In this document: piece after piece, positions 10,016 through 20,329 of the stretch
Layout: each line of letters starts with the position of its first letter
Numbering within the stretch: position 1 is the stretch's first letter
Source: Acinetobacter sp. ANC 4470
GTDB taxonomy: Bacteria; Pseudomonadota; Gammaproteobacteria; Pseudomonadales; Moraxellaceae
Assembly (NCBI RefSeq): GCF_002135335.1
Contig: NZ_NEGC01000003.1
Coordinates: 186,001 to 250,000 of the forward strand
Direction: 5' to 3'
Length of the DNA: 64,000 bases
Position numbers and translations under genes: made by a program
The notes under the pieces: model-generated
Told to the model about the DNA's origin: nothing
Database searches by the model: none
What the model saw: the letters and a program-made list of their open reading frames with translations, nothing else

Positions 10016-10810
10016 ATGAATTCTCAAATTGCTCTCATCCAAAATATTGATGCCTTACTCCCTCAAACCCAATGTGGTTTATGTGGCCATCGGGATGGAT
10101 GCCTACCTTATGCCAAATCCATTGCAGAAGGTGAAGAAGCCAATAAATGTGTCCCCGGAGGTCAACCTGTCGCTGATGCACTTGCAGCACTGCTTAAACG
10201 ACCACACTTACCAGCCGAAGAAAGTATTTGGCCTATTCAAAGCGATGGTCGTCCACAACGCATGAAAGCGATTATTCGTGAAGATGACTGTATTGGGTGT
10301 ACCAAATGTATTAGTGCCTGCCCTGTCGATGCCATTATCGGCTCAGGTAAACTCATGCACAGCATTTTGACCGATCTCTGCACAGGTTGTGAACTTTGCA
10401 TTCCACCGTGTCCTGTCGACTGCATTGATTTGATTGAAGATGATCACATCATACCGAATGAGACTCTGCGTATTATCGAACAAAAGGACTTACGCAATCG
10501 TTATTACTCACATATTCAACGCGAAGAACAACGACATATCAACCGTAAAGGCCCTGTAGTACGTGCCAATATTGATACTGCATTATTTGCTCAATTCTCA
10601 GCTCAAAATGACAGCGTTCCCGACATATTTATTATACAAATTGAAGATAAAGCCACGGTTCAATTAGATGCAAAATCAACCATTGATCTAGCAAAAATTC
10701 GTACACAAATTAAAAAATTAGAAAAACAACTCAGCGTTCGCGATGATGTAAAAAAACGTCTGCTCTTAGATGAACTCAACCAACAGCTCAATGCTTGTCA
10801 AGGAATGTAA
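10016..10810 (+). CDS. RnfB/RsxB-like iron-sulfur protein (stand-alone)
   Basis: A 264-residue protein. The N-terminal 4Fe-4S domain of RnfB is seen as TQCGLCGHRDGC...NKCVPGG (residues about 19-46). Two ferredoxin [4Fe-4S] motifs follow: CIGCTKCISACPVDAI (about 92-107) and CTGCELCIPPCPVDCI (about 122-137). The C-terminal 100 residues are charged and probably coiled. In Rnf/Rsx complexes RnfB passes electrons in an inner-membrane chain. Here the N-terminal membrane helix of RnfB is absent and no other rnf gene is near. The stop codon is one base before the nth start, so the two genes form an operon. Supply of electrons to an Fe-S or redox-sensing partner is an inference. Confidence 0.8.
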   Translation: MNSQIALIQNIDALLPQTQCGLCGHRDGCLPYAKSIAEGEEANKCVPGGQPVADALAALLKRPHLPAEESIWPIQSDGRPQRMKAIIREDDCIGCTKCISACPVDAIIGSGKLMHSILTDLCTGCELCIPPCPVDCIDLIEDDHIIPNETLRIIEQKDLRNRYYSHIQREEQRHINRKGPVVRANIDTALFAQFSAQNDSVPDIFIIQIEDKATVQLDAKSTIDLAKIRTQIKKLEKQLSVRDDVKKRLLLDELNQQLNACQGM

Positions 10811-10811
10811 A

Positions 10812-11507
10812 ATGCCTGTAAAGAATATGACTAAAAAACAAATTCAGGTATTTTTTGAACGATTACGTGAGCAAAGACCTAACCCGAAAACTGAACTGAA
10901 TTATTCCAGTCCTTTTGAGCTATTAGTCGCAGTTACCCTTTCTGCACAAGCCACCGATGTCAGTGTAAACAAAGCCACTGACAAGCTATTTCCGATTGCC
11001 AATACACCTGAAGCCATCTATGAATTAGGGGTCGATGGATTAAAGCAATATATTAAGACCATTGGCTTATACAATGCTAAAGCTGAAAATGTGATTAAAG
11101 CATGTAAGATATTGATCGAGATGCATAACAGCATCGTTCCCAATAATCGTGCCGACTTAGAAGCATTACCCGGTGTGGGGCGTAAAACAGCGAATGTGGT
11201 GCTCAATACTGCCTTTGGACAAGCAACCATGGCGGTCGATACCCATATTTTCCGTTTAGGTAACCGTACTGGACTGGCTGTGGGGAAAAATGTGATCGAA
11301 GTTGAACAGCGACTGCTTAAAGTGATTCCTAAAGAGTTTATGCTAGATGCACACCATTGGCTAATTTTACACGGTCGTTATTGTTGTATTGCCCGTAAGC
11401 CCAAGTGCAATGAATGTGTGGTATCTGATGTCTGTCAGTGGCCAGAGCGCTTTGAATTTGGCGCAGCTAAAAGCATTCCAGTAAAAATGCTGCAAGATCA
11501 AAACTGA
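10812..11507 (+). CDS. nth: Endonuclease III (DNA glycosylase/AP lyase)
   Basis: A 231-residue base-excision-repair enzyme that removes oxidised pyrimidines. The HhH motif LPGVGRKTANVVLN contains the catalytic Lys; the catalytic Asp is in VDTHIFR; the [4Fe-4S] cluster motif C-x6-C-x2-C-x5-C ends the protein (CIARKPKC, NEC, VVSDVC). I chose ATG 10812 because AAGGA lies 7 nt upstream. An in-frame start at 10770 would overlap the preceding gene by 41 bp. Its coupling to an Fe-S electron carrier gene is conserved around rnf-nth clusters in gammaproteobacteria (family knowledge). Confidence 0.95.
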   Translation: MPVKNMTKKQIQVFFERLREQRPNPKTELNYSSPFELLVAVTLSAQATDVSVNKATDKLFPIANTPEAIYELGVDGLKQYIKTIGLYNAKAENVIKACKILIEMHNSIVPNNRADLEALPGVGRKTANVVLNTAFGQATMAVDTHIFRLGNRTGLAVGKNVIEVEQRLLKVIPKEFMLDAHHWLILHGRYCCIARKPKCNECVVSDVCQWPERFEFGAAKSIPVKMLQDQN

Positions 11508-11509
11508 AT

Positions 11510-11692
11510 TTAGTTTTGATCCTTATTTTTCTGTTGCAATTTCGGATGTAGTTGACGCGCTGATTGGTTGTTTTTCTTTTCTGCCGCTTCTTGCTTTTGC
11601 ACGTGACGTAAAGCTTTAAAACTCTGCACCATTAAAGCCAATACAATAAGACAAAATACAATGACCAGTACAATTAAGCCTATTTTCAGCAA
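11510..11692 (-). CDS. Small single-pass membrane protein
   Basis: About 60 residues: one hydrophobic helix (GLIVLVIVFCLIVLALMV) and then a basic, Gln/Lys-rich cytoplasmic tail. I prefer TTG at 11692 as the start because GAGGA lies about 7 nt upstream. A GTG at 11716 would add eight residues but has no Shine-Dalgarno sequence. It is convergent with nth (2 bp between stops). It belongs to no family that I recognise. Confidence 0.5.
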   Translation of the reverse strand: MLKIGLIVLVIVFCLIVLALMVQSFKALRHVQKQEAAEKKNNQSARQLHPKLQQKNKDQN

Positions 11693-11719
11693 GAGAACAT
11701 CCTCAAAATTTTGCACAAA

Positions 11720-11755
11720 TTAAAAGAGTCCTAATATGACTTAGGACTCTTTTAA
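11720..11755 (-). terminator. Intrinsic terminator downstream of adk
   Basis: A perfect 15-bp stem, TTAAAAGAGTCCTAA / TTAGGACTCTTTTAA, with a 6-nt loop, 34 bp after the adk stop. The T-rich tract lies on the minus-strand side. Confidence 0.85.
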
Positions 11756-11788
11756 TGTCAAAACATTCACAGTGCTATGGCATATAAA

Positions 11789-12460
<672 letters not shown>

Positions 12461-12538
12461 TCATTTAACATGTATATGACGCTTTGTTCATGCCAAATCT
12501 ATTGATTCACCATGTAGTCCAGCATCCAATTAATCTAA

Positions 12539-12590
12539 TTATAAGAAAGCCACAAACAAATGTATTATAAGAAAGCCACAAACAAATGTA
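12539..12590. repeat. 26-bp perfect tandem duplication across the DUF445 gene stop codon
   Basis: Positions 12539-12564 and 12565-12590 are identical (26 nt each, beginning TTATAAGAAAGCC). The right-hand copy encodes the last residues HLFVAFL and the stop. The left-hand copy lies just past the stop, so the protein is unaffected. Confidence 0.95.
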
Positions 12591-13881
12591 TTGTACCTGC
12601 TATAAATCCAGTTACGCCACCCAGTACAATCAAAATCCACTCATCTTCCTGAAAAGCAGGACGTAATAAATTTTGAAACTCTCTTGGCGTCAACTCTAGA
12701 ATACGCTCTCTAAACATTTGATAGATTTTCTGTGCACGGCTCGCATTAAACGCAGGGTCGCATACAGGCACCATCGTAATTTCAATTGAGCGATCGATCA
12801 AGTCTGTCTTGAGTTTTGCATACTCTTTTGGCCCTAAAGAGAGTTGTAAAGAGGTTCTCACCAGCGGTGTTTCCATAATTTGGTTAATATGGCGTTTAAC
12901 AAGACGGCGAGTTTTATCTTTCTTCCCGCCATACATCATTTCCGTCATAATTGATTTTAACGTAATTAGGTCTTCTGTGACTACTCGCGCAAAGACATCG
13001 GATACTTCATCCTGACGTTTCATAAACGCGCCTTGGACATTGTATGTGCCAATACGTGGAATCACAGGTTTTACCCACGGAAACTTACGATCTTTAGTTA
13101 ATTCAAAGAATTGTGGATACCGTACATAATGCGGTTCGAGTGGATTAAACACCATCCAGATCGCAATCCAGTTGGTCAAAAAGCCCCAGATAGATGCCCA
13201 AAATGGTACGGTCCAATGCCATGGTACAACAAACCAAACAATCATTTGGAATACACCAAAGAACATGCCAATGAGTGCACTAATATGCCAAATAAAGTTG
13301 ATCTCTTTCTGACCGACTTTCAGAAACATATTGACCATTAAACGGCGATCACCTTCCATTTGGCGAACCACCATTTCACGCATATCAACAAGTGACTCGA
13401 CGTTCATGGTCAACTCAGTCACAAGTTCTCTTAAAATACCCGGCAATTGTTTATGTGCTTGGGCATAAATACGACGTTTAATCGAATAAGGTAAATTTTC
13501 CCAGAGTACCGCATTACGCTCAAGCATCGTTTCATCAATTAAGTGTTCAAGTTCCAAACCGACTTGTTCACCAATAATACGCGCCATATCGTCAGGATCC
13601 ATTGCATCTAAAAATTCGCGCAATGAACCAAGTTTAGATAAAGTGTTATCAGTAATAATTCCTGAAATACGGCCCGCTTTACGTGGCACAATTCCTTGCC
13701 AACCCACAGGTAATGGACCTAAATGGAATCCCCAAAAAGTAAGCGGATAAAATACCATTTTAAGCGCCATCCACACGTGCGCCCAAGTAACAAAAGCCGT
13801 GACAGGAATAATGCTAAGTACTGCCCAAAAATCAGGACGATTCAAGAAGGTTTGCCACAATTCGTTGACGTACTCAAGCAT
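12565..13881 (-). CDS. DUF445 (YheB-like) membrane protein
   Basis: A 438-residue DUF445 family protein. Predicted membrane helices lie near residues 18-45, two between about 195 and 245, and one at the extreme C-terminus (WILIVLGGVTGFIAGTIHLFVAFL). The motif GFLTNWIAIWMVFNPLEP is typical of DUF445 (TNWLAIKMLFxP). The large cytoplasmic middle part is helical. The function is unknown. The stop codon lies in a 26-bp tandem duplication. Confidence 0.8.
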   Translation of the reverse strand: MLEYVNELWQTFLNRPDFWAVLSIIPVTAFVTWAHVWMALKMVFYPLTFWGFHLGPLPVGWQGIVPRKAGRISGIITDNTLSKLGSLREFLDAMDPDDMARIIGEQVGLELEHLIDETMLERNAVLWENLPYSIKRRIYAQAHKQLPGILRELVTELTMNVESLVDMREMVVRQMEGDRRLMVNMFLKVGQKEINFIWHISALIGMFFGVFQMIVWFVVPWHWTVPFWASIWGFLTNWIAIWMVFNPLEPHYVRYPQFFELTKDRKFPWVKPVIPRIGTYNVQGAFMKRQDEVSDVFARVVTEDLITLKSIMTEMMYGGKKDKTRRLVKRHINQIMETPLVRTSLQLSLGPKEYAKLKTDLIDRSIEITMVPVCDPAFNASRAQKIYQMFRERILELTPREFQNLLRPAFQEDEWILIVLGGVTGFIAGTIHLFVAFL

Positions 13882-13943
13882 GCATAGAATCCATATTTAA
13901 TTTTTAATCACAAAATAACAACTGTTATAAAATCATTTTTTTA

Positions 13944-14471
13944 CTATAAACCAATACTTAGGGTATAGGAGAATTGTATTCTCGGCTCTGTTTCAGCAAC
14001 GACATAACCAGATTTATCCTCTAACTCTTCACCCGCACCAATCCCTACACTAAAAGTACTAATCCGTTCAGGACTTAATAATACATAGGCTAAATCAACC
14101 CCAGCACCTAATCGTGCTTTATCTTCATTGTCTACGCTCTTACTTTCAATATGTCCAGCATAGACACCAATATAATAGCCATTCTTATCTTTACCTGTGA
14201 GGTGATAAGGATAGCGAAATCCGACCTGACCACCCACAGTATAATCATCATCGATAAACACACCTGCTTTAGTATAGGCAATCCCATAAGGATTTACCCA
14301 CTCTACATTCATATGAAGCATTTCTTGTGTAAATCCTGCCCCTAAATTCCATGTTTTTGCACTGTCTGGTGTTAATTTAGCTTCTGGTAAATATGGATTA
14401 TCTTGTGCATACGCTACATTGGTTAGCGCAAAAAATGCCAATAAAGGATACATTTTTGTCATTTTTTTCAT
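13944..14471 (-). CDS. Predicted outer-membrane beta-barrel protein
   Basis: 175 residues with a signal peptide (cleavage after AYA, about residue 22). The rest is alternating beta strands rich in aromatic and Gly residues and ends with an aromatic-containing last strand (FSYTLSIGL). This resembles small Acinetobacter outer-membrane proteins of unknown role. I do not recognise a named family. A periplasmic protein is the alternative. Confidence 0.55.
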   Translation of the reverse strand: MKKMTKMYPLLAFFALTNVAYAQDNPYLPEAKLTPDSAKTWNLGAGFTQEMLHMNVEWVNPYGIAYTKAGVFIDDDYTVGGQVGFRYPYHLTGKDKNGYYIGVYAGHIESKSVDNEDKARLGAGVDLAYVLLSPERISTFSVGIGAGEELEDKSGYVVAETEPRIQFSYTLSIGL

Positions 14472-14694
14472 CGTGGTCCCTAATTTTATTTTTAATACAG
14501 TCCTTTTTCAATTTTGACTTTAGCAGAATTATGAGAACTCTTATATACTGCACTTTACAATTTTAATGTCTGTAAAGTCAAAGTTTAAGCTAAACAAGCC
14601 CAACTGTTTACCTGAACAAATATCAAAAAATGATGACATGCGTTAGAATATGCCTCTGGTTTTTCCACTCTCCTGTATGTTAAGTCGATCACGT

Positions 14695-16707
14695 ATGAAG
14701 CAGCACTTTCCTTTAAAAAATGCTCAACAAGAAAAGCGCATTTATCGCAATCGAATCTTTATCTCGGCCGGGATTGTTGCCTTCTTTCTATTATTACTGA
14801 TTGTTCGTTATGCTTATTTGCAAATTTCACATTATGATGAATTTTCAACAGCATCGGACCAAAATCGAATTCGCTTGCAACCTTTAGCACCAGCACGTGG
14901 CTACATTTATGACCGTAATGGTATTTTGCTCGCCGACAATTACCCTGTCTTTTCAGCAACTATGTCTCGTGCAGATGTTAAAGATATTGATGAAATGGTC
15001 CAACGCTTAATTCCAATTTTAAGCTTGACGCAAGAAGATATAGACCGTTTTAGCAGTCGAATTAAAACCTCAAAAAAGACAGAACGTGTTTCGCTTAAAC
15101 TCAATTTAACTGAAACGGATATCGCTAAATTTAGTGAAGTCAAATTCCAGTTCCCTGGGGTCAATATAGAAACCCAAATGACGCGCTACTATCCACATGG
15201 CGAATTATTTGCTCATGTGATTGGTTATGTAGGGCGTATTAATGACAAAGAATTAAAATCAATTGATAAAGATTTATATGCAGGCACCAACTTAATTGGC
15301 AAAATTGGGGCTGAAAAATCTTATGAAAAACTTTTACATGGTGTACCCGGCAATGAATCTGTCGAAGCAGATGCCCACGGCAATGTACTGCGTAATTTAG
15401 GACGTAAAGATCCCGTTCGTGGCAATGACTTATATCTGTCGATTGATTATGGCTTACAAGTGGTCGCGACAGAACAACTTGCTGGGCGACGGGGTGCAAT
15501 TGTGGCACTAAACCCCAAAACAGGTGAAATTCTAGCACTGGTGTCTAGCCCAAGTTTTAATCCCAATTTATTTGTCACCGGCATTAGTACTACCAATTAC
15601 AGTGCGTTACGAGACAACCTAGACCAACCGCTTTATAACCGTGCTGTTCAAGGTGCCTATCCTCCTGGTTCAACCATTAAACCGATGTTTGGTTTAGGTG
15701 GGATTCATTATGGATATGTCGATTGGGCGACGGCTATTTCTGACCCCGGTTATTTTACATTACCAGGTGACAGCCATCGTTTCCGTGACCATAAAAAAAC
15801 AGGTCATGGCGCGGTAAATATGCATAAAGCCCAAGTGGTGTCTTGCGATACTTATTTCTACATTCTGTCTTACCGTATGGGCATTGAAAAAATGAACGCA
15901 TGGATGCGACAGTTTGGTTTTGGTGAAAAAACAGGTGTCGATTTACCGAGTGAAAGTACAGGTCTATATCCAAGCCCCGATTGGAAAATGCGAACCCGTA
16001 AAAGCAAATGGCTGAAAGGTGAAACCATTTCCGTGAGTATTGGTCAAGGTGCATTTACGGCTACACCGTTACAGTTGGCAATGGCAACCGCAATTACAGC
16101 AAATCAAGGCTCACACATTACCCCACATGTACTACGTGAAAGTCATGGTGCAAAACCATATACCCCCATTAATGCACCAGATGGGGAAATTCAGTTTAAT
16201 GGTAAACCTGAAGACTGGATTAAAATGCGAGATGCAATGGTCGATGTCATTGAAACGGGCACTGGGCGTCGTATCCGTACCCCAATGTATAAAATTGCAG
16301 GTAAAACAGGAACTGCTCAGGTTAAAAGTATTGCCCAAGGTAAGAGATATAACGAATCATTATTGACTGAGCGTCAACTGGATCATGGTTTATTTGTCGG
16401 TTTTGCACCAGCTGAAAATCCTGAAATTGCCATTGCTGTGGTTTGGGAAAATGGTCGTCATGGTGGTTCGGCAGCACAATTAGCCCGTCCTATTCTTGAT
16501 TATTGGCTACTTAAACGTGAGAAAAATCCAATCCGTCCAGCAGCGCATCAAATTAGCGGTGGCTTAATGACAGCAGGAATTAAACCCGGTGAATTACCAA
16601 GTGGTACAACACCTGTGACAGGTGCTTCTTCTGCCCATCCGAATCCACCTCAAGCCGCAACTCAAACGCCAGCATTAACCAGCCCACAACAAGTACAGGG
16701 TGAATGA
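14695..16707 (+). CDS. mrdA: Penicillin-binding protein 2 (rod-shape transpeptidase)
   Basis: A 670-residue class B PBP that cross-links peptidoglycan during elongation with RodA and MreB. There is one N-terminal membrane helix (about 22-42), a pedestal domain, and a transpeptidase domain with SxxK in PPGSTIKP, SxN replaced by SCD, and KTGTAQ. The C-terminus is a Pro/Ala/Thr-rich tail. The family starts at MKQHFPLK, so ATG 14695 is chosen over an in-frame ATG at 14650. rsmD follows 3 bp after the stop. rodA is not adjacent. Confidence 0.95.
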   Translation: MKQHFPLKNAQQEKRIYRNRIFISAGIVAFFLLLLIVRYAYLQISHYDEFSTASDQNRIRLQPLAPARGYIYDRNGILLADNYPVFSATMSRADVKDIDEMVQRLIPILSLTQEDIDRFSSRIKTSKKTERVSLKLNLTETDIAKFSEVKFQFPGVNIETQMTRYYPHGELFAHVIGYVGRINDKELKSIDKDLYAGTNLIGKIGAEKSYEKLLHGVPGNESVEADAHGNVLRNLGRKDPVRGNDLYLSIDYGLQVVATEQLAGRRGAIVALNPKTGEILALVSSPSFNPNLFVTGISTTNYSALRDNLDQPLYNRAVQGAYPPGSTIKPMFGLGGIHYGYVDWATAISDPGYFTLPGDSHRFRDHKKTGHGAVNMHKAQVVSCDTYFYILSYRMGIEKMNAWMRQFGFGEKTGVDLPSESTGLYPSPDWKMRTRKSKWLKGETISVSIGQGAFTATPLQLAMATAITANQGSHITPHVLRESHGAKPYTPINAPDGEIQFNGKPEDWIKMRDAMVDVIETGTGRRIRTPMYKIAGKTGTAQVKSIAQGKRYNESLLTERQLDHGLFVGFAPAENPEIAIAVVWENGRHGGSAAQLARPILDYWLLKREKNPIRPAAHQISGGLMTAGIKPGELPSGTTPVTGASSAHPNPPQAATQTPALTSPQQVQGE

Positions 16708-16710
16708 TCT

Positions 16711-17268
16711 ATGAAAAATCAACTCCGCATTATTGGCGGTGAATGGAAACGCCGCCAACTTCCTTTTGCCAGTGTGGATGGTTTACGTCCTACACCTGAC
16801 CGTGTACGTGAAACTTTGTTCAACTGGTTAATGTGGGATATTCAAAATACTCATGTCTTAGATCTTTGTGCTGGCTCTGGCGCATTAAGTTTTGAAGCAT
16901 TGTCACGTGGTGCAGCACATGTCATCATGATTGAACCAAATCGCAATCAAGCCACATTTTTAACCGACAATTTACAGTTGCTTAAAGTTACTAATCAACG
17001 TGCAAAATTAAAAATTGCAACGGCGCAACAAACCCTGCCTACGCTCAAAGAGCAATTTGATTTGGTCTTTTTAGACCCACCTTATAGTTTGGATTTGTGG
17101 CAAGAACTTGCGCAACTTGCAGACCCTTTAATTAAAGATAAAGGTTTCATTTATGTCGAAGCAGATCGTGACTTAACCCAGTTAAAACTGCCATCGTCTT
17201 GGCAACAAATCAAACAAACCAAAGCTGGAACAGTGCGCTCAGGGCTATATCAAAAAACAACAGCTTAA
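16711..17268 (+). CDS. rsmD: 16S rRNA (guanine966-N2)-methyltransferase
   Basis: A 185-residue Rossmann-fold SAM methyltransferase. The N-terminal RIIGGEWKRRQLPF and LRPTPDRVRETLFNWL are RsmD hallmarks. The SAM motif is LDLCAGSGALSFEALSRGA and the catalytic DPPY is in VFLDPPYSL. It modifies G966 of 16S rRNA in the 30S subunit. It starts 3 bp after mrdA, so it is likely co-transcribed, and it ends at a terminator. Confidence 0.95.
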   Translation: MKNQLRIIGGEWKRRQLPFASVDGLRPTPDRVRETLFNWLMWDIQNTHVLDLCAGSGALSFEALSRGAAHVIMIEPNRNQATFLTDNLQLLKVTNQRAKLKIATAQQTLPTLKEQFDLVFLDPPYSLDLWQELAQLADPLIKDKGFIYVEADRDLTQLKLPSSWQQIKQTKAGTVRSGLYQKTTA

Positions 17269-17280
17269 TTAAATCCAACC

Positions 17281-17309
17281 AAAAAGGGTTCCGCTATGGA
17301 ATCCTTTTT
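17281..17309 (+). terminator. Intrinsic terminator of mrdA-rsmD
   Basis: AAAAAGGGTTCC, loop GCTAT, then GGAATCCTTTTT: a 12-bp stem with one G-U pair and a T tract. Confidence 0.85.
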
Positions 17310-17411
17310 ATTAAAATTCCTACTTTGATTTGCATAAATACAGCTAAATATAGACTTGGCTTTTTCACTTATCTTTAGAATACTACTCACTTTCCTTTTG
17401 TACGCATTACT

Positions 17412-18146
17412 ATGACTTGGCTGTTATTTATTCTTGGTGCAATAGTCGCTGGTTTTGTACAAGGACTTACAGGTTTTGCCTTCGCCTTAATTGCTATGTC
17501 TTTTTGGGTATGGGTACTCTCTCCTCAGACTGCCGCCCCTTTAGTGGTGTTTGCTTCGGTATGGAGCCATATCATTTCTTTATCTAATGAACAGAAACAA
17601 GTTCATCTGAATAAATCACTGGTTTTACCTTATTTAATCGCGGGTATGATTGGCGTTCCTTTAGGCAGTTACTTACTCCACATCATTCAACCCGATACCT
17701 TTAAATTAGTTTTAGGCTTATTTTTAATTTTGTGGTGCCCGATTATGTTTTTCAATCCACAATTTCCACGCCTGCAACAAGCAGGAAAATTTGCAGATAG
17801 TTGGGTTGGATTTATCGGTGGAATATTGGGTGGCTTAGGGGGATTTTGTGGTTCACTACCTTCCACGTGGGTCATGCTCAAAAATTTATCTAAACAAGAA
17901 CAGCGTTATATTTTACGCCATTTCAATTTTGGCATTCAGCTCTTTACCTTACTCGCATATTTAGTCCAAGGCACTCTGGATATACAACTACTACCGTATA
18001 TGCTCATTTTGCTTATTTTTGTCAGTTTTCCTGCAATTTTAGGGGCAAAATTATTCTATAAAATTTCAGAAAAACAATTTAAACATATTGTTTTAAGCCT
18101 TTTATTTTCATCAGGTTGTTTCCTAATGATCAGTAGCCTACTCTAA
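17412..18146 (+). CDS. TSUP (TauE/SafE) family membrane transporter
   Basis: 244 residues with about eight hydrophobic helices. The N-terminal GAIVAGFVQGLTGFAFALIAMSFWVW and the repeated GGILGGLGGFCGSLPSTWVML are the paired signature loops of the TSUP family (anion transport: sulfite, sulfonates, organic acids). The substrate cannot be told from sequence. It is monocistronic, and no sulfur gene is adjacent. Confidence 0.8.
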   Translation: MTWLLFILGAIVAGFVQGLTGFAFALIAMSFWVWVLSPQTAAPLVVFASVWSHIISLSNEQKQVHLNKSLVLPYLIAGMIGVPLGSYLLHIIQPDTFKLVLGLFLILWCPIMFFNPQFPRLQQAGKFADSWVGFIGGILGGLGGFCGSLPSTWVMLKNLSKQEQRYILRHFNFGIQLFTLLAYLVQGTLDIQLLPYMLILLIFVSFPAILGAKLFYKISEKQFKHIVLSLLFSSGCFLMISSLL

Positions 18147-18304
18147 CTTTCAGACTTAATTGTGAGGTTTATTGTCTTATAATAAATTGCACGATTAATC
18201 CCAATTTCATTTAATCAAAAAACATCCATTCAATATGCGATTGAGCATTTATTTTAAAGAAAACTTTATACAATATCGGATCCCCCTCACCAGTCGTTTT
18301 AAAA

Positions 18305-18634
18305 ATGAAAACCTTGATTTTGTTAGCAGGGGTTATTCTTCTTACTGCTTGCTCCTTCGGTGCATCACGCGAAGTCAAACTTGCTGAAAAAATGCTCACA
18401 CATTTTCAATGTAATAAAATTGAACATGCACAAATGACACATAGTTCTATGACCAATTATTACGAACAATCTTTAGCCTCTAGCCGCCAAAAAGCCGCGT
18501 CATATGTGCAAAGTTATCAAGATGGTGAACCATTATTTGACTTGCCTTTAACCGATATCATTGAGCAACAATATGTCATTTACAAAGCAGCTTGCCAGAA
18601 TTTAGGCGGTATTGAACCTATATTTACTGAATAA
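18305..18634 (+). CDS. Small lipoprotein of unknown function
   Basis: 109 residues. The lipobox is LTAC (Cys16) after a short hydrophobic signal. The mature part is about 90 residues, alpha-helical in appearance, with two further Cys (36 and 97). No recognised domain. A terminator lies about 120 bp downstream. It may be Acinetobacter-specific. Confidence 0.6.
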   Translation: MKTLILLAGVILLTACSFGASREVKLAEKMLTHFQCNKIEHAQMTHSSMTNYYEQSLASSRQKAASYVQSYQDGEPLFDLPLTDIIEQQYVIYKAACQNLGGIEPIFTE

Positions 18635-18756
18635 GAAATTGATCAAAATAAATTGATTAATGAGATGAAATTTTATTTTTTATTAAAAATGATCAAATTA
18701 TAAAACGTCTAGCTAAGCATTTTATGCTGGGTTAATCTTAGCCGCACTTTAAAGTC

Positions 18757-18781
18757 AGACAGGGATAATCCCCTGTCTTTT
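18757..18781 (+). terminator. Intrinsic terminator
   Basis: AGACAGGG pairs with CCCTGTCT and is followed by a T run. It serves the plus-strand lipoprotein gene, just before the end of the convergent acyltransferase gene. Confidence 0.75.
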
Positions 18782-18787
18782 TAAACA

Positions 18788-19375
18788 TTATGATTCACTA
18801 CAATAACGTGTATCAACGCTAAATTTTTCTGGAAATTTAGGATTAATTTGAGCATAGAAATCCATAATTTCAGCCATGTCTTTCTCATAATCTCCTGTAG
18901 GATATACAATTTTCCCTACGCCAGTTTTCTTCTTCGCATAATCCATATAAGCCAAAGCAATAGGAACGCCTGCACTAATAGCAACGTGATAAAACCCAGT
19001 TTTCCATTGTTCTTGTTTGGCACGTGTCGCTTCAGGTGTCACCAACATCACCAACTTTGGATGATGTTTAAACAAATCCGTCATGACCTGAACCATACTG
19101 AGACGAGGCTCACCTGCATTTTTTGGCGTGCGGTCTATGCCTATTCCGCCCATCGCTCTTACAAATGGACCAAATGGCAGTTTCATATAACTATCTTTAA
19201 TGGTTAAACGGACATTCACCCCTAAAGCTTTGAGGGCTAAACGTGCGTATAAGGCATCCCAATTACTGGTGTGTGGTGCTGCAATCATGACACATTGATC
19301 TAAATCAACCGGCCAATGATTATCAAGTTCCCATCCCATCATTTCTAAACTTTGTTCAGCTAATTTTTCGAACAC
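18788..19375 (-). CDS. PlsC-like acyltransferase
   Basis: 195 residues of the 1-acyl-glycerol-3-phosphate acyltransferase superfamily. The catalytic HxxxxD motif is HTSNWD, followed by a GGIGIDRT acceptor-site motif and a late VTPEATRAK (PEGTR-like) motif. No strong membrane helix is visible, unlike many PlsC enzymes. A cytosolic or peripheral role in lipid acylation is likely; the substrate is unknown. Confidence 0.75.
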   Translation of the reverse strand: MFEKLAEQSLEMMGWELDNHWPVDLDQCVMIAAPHTSNWDALYARLALKALGVNVRLTIKDSYMKLPFGPFVRAMGGIGIDRTPKNAGEPRLSMVQVMTDLFKHHPKLVMLVTPEATRAKQEQWKTGFYHVAISAGVPIALAYMDYAKKKTGVGKIVYPTGDYEKDMAEIMDFYAQINPKFPEKFSVDTRYCSES

Positions 19376-19668
19376 CTAAAAACACCACACTTAAGAAAGT
19401 GTGCAGATTTTAACAACGCCACTAAAATATGAAAGCGCAATATGGCTAAAAAACCACCAATTAATATATAAATGTATAAATAATTGATTCATTATTTTTC
19501 AAAATTTATCTTCATGAATAAAATCATGACCTTATTTTAAAAACTATAAAAGCGGAATCGATCAAAATCCATGTATAGAATAACAAAGCATAACAATATC
19601 TCTATTTAATAAACTTCATTTTTTTCGTAGTTTTAACAGTTACATTGAAACATATTAGGAATCACCTC

Positions 19669-20157
19669 GTGAAAAAAATAATATTCATCCTATCTCTGAC
19701 TACATTAGCTTTAAGTGCATGCACAAAACCAAACACAGATACCCAAGAGACCAACAAAGCACCTGAAAATACGACAACACAAACGACTGAAACCACATCG
19801 ACCCAACCTGCAATGCCGATAGGTGACACAGCCGAAAATTCACTGGATTGGGCGGGCGAATATACAGGTATTTTCCCATGTGCAGACTGCGAAGGAATTG
19901 ACACAGAACTTGAATTAAAAGCAGATAAAACCTATGAACTCACAGAAAAATATCTAGGTAAAGGAGCAGGTAATGAATTTAAAGTGAAAGGAACATTTAG
20001 CTTTGATCAGGATAATCCATCTGTGATTAGTTTAGATAAAGCTGGGGAAAATCGTAAATTTTTTGTCGGTGAAAATTTTGTTGAAGCACGCGAGATGGAT
20101 ACAGGTAAAGCGATCGACTCCAAACTTAATTATAAATTACAGAAAAAGCTTAACTAA
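19669..20157 (+). CDS. NlpE-like lipoprotein
   Basis: 162 residues. The lipobox is LSAC, followed by a Thr/Pro/Glu-rich linker of about 40 residues, then a copper-resistance NlpE N-terminal domain marked by GEYTGIFPCADCEGI (CxxC). NlpE-domain proteins bind copper or sense envelope and lipoprotein-transport stress in the outer membrane. I prefer GTG 19669 as the start because AGGA sits 8 nt upstream; ATG 19645 would prepend eight residues that spoil the signal peptide. A second NlpE-like gene follows. Confidence 0.75.
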   Translation: MKKIIFILSLTTLALSACTKPNTDTQETNKAPENTTTQTTETTSTQPAMPIGDTAENSLDWAGEYTGIFPCADCEGIDTELELKADKTYELTEKYLGKGAGNEFKVKGTFSFDQDNPSVISLDKAGENRKFFVGENFVEAREMDTGKAIDSKLNYKLQKKLN

Positions 20158-20170
20158 TTCCTCTATTTGT

Positions 20171-20206
20171 AGCCGAAAAAAGCCTGAATGATGGCTTTTT
20201 TCGGCT
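20171..20206 (+). terminator. Intrinsic terminator between the two NlpE-like genes
   Basis: AGCCGAAAAAAGCC and GGCTTTTTTCGGCT form a perfect 14-bp stem with an 8-nt loop. Confidence 0.85.
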
Positions 20207-20329
20207 ACTTTTCTAACGTATTTATCATGATTTGCTACAAATAAATGACTTATTTTGCTCATCTATACTAGATAGATCGTTCAGTTATGATTATGTTTAA
20301 AAAATCTTTTTTATAATTTGATGCTCATT

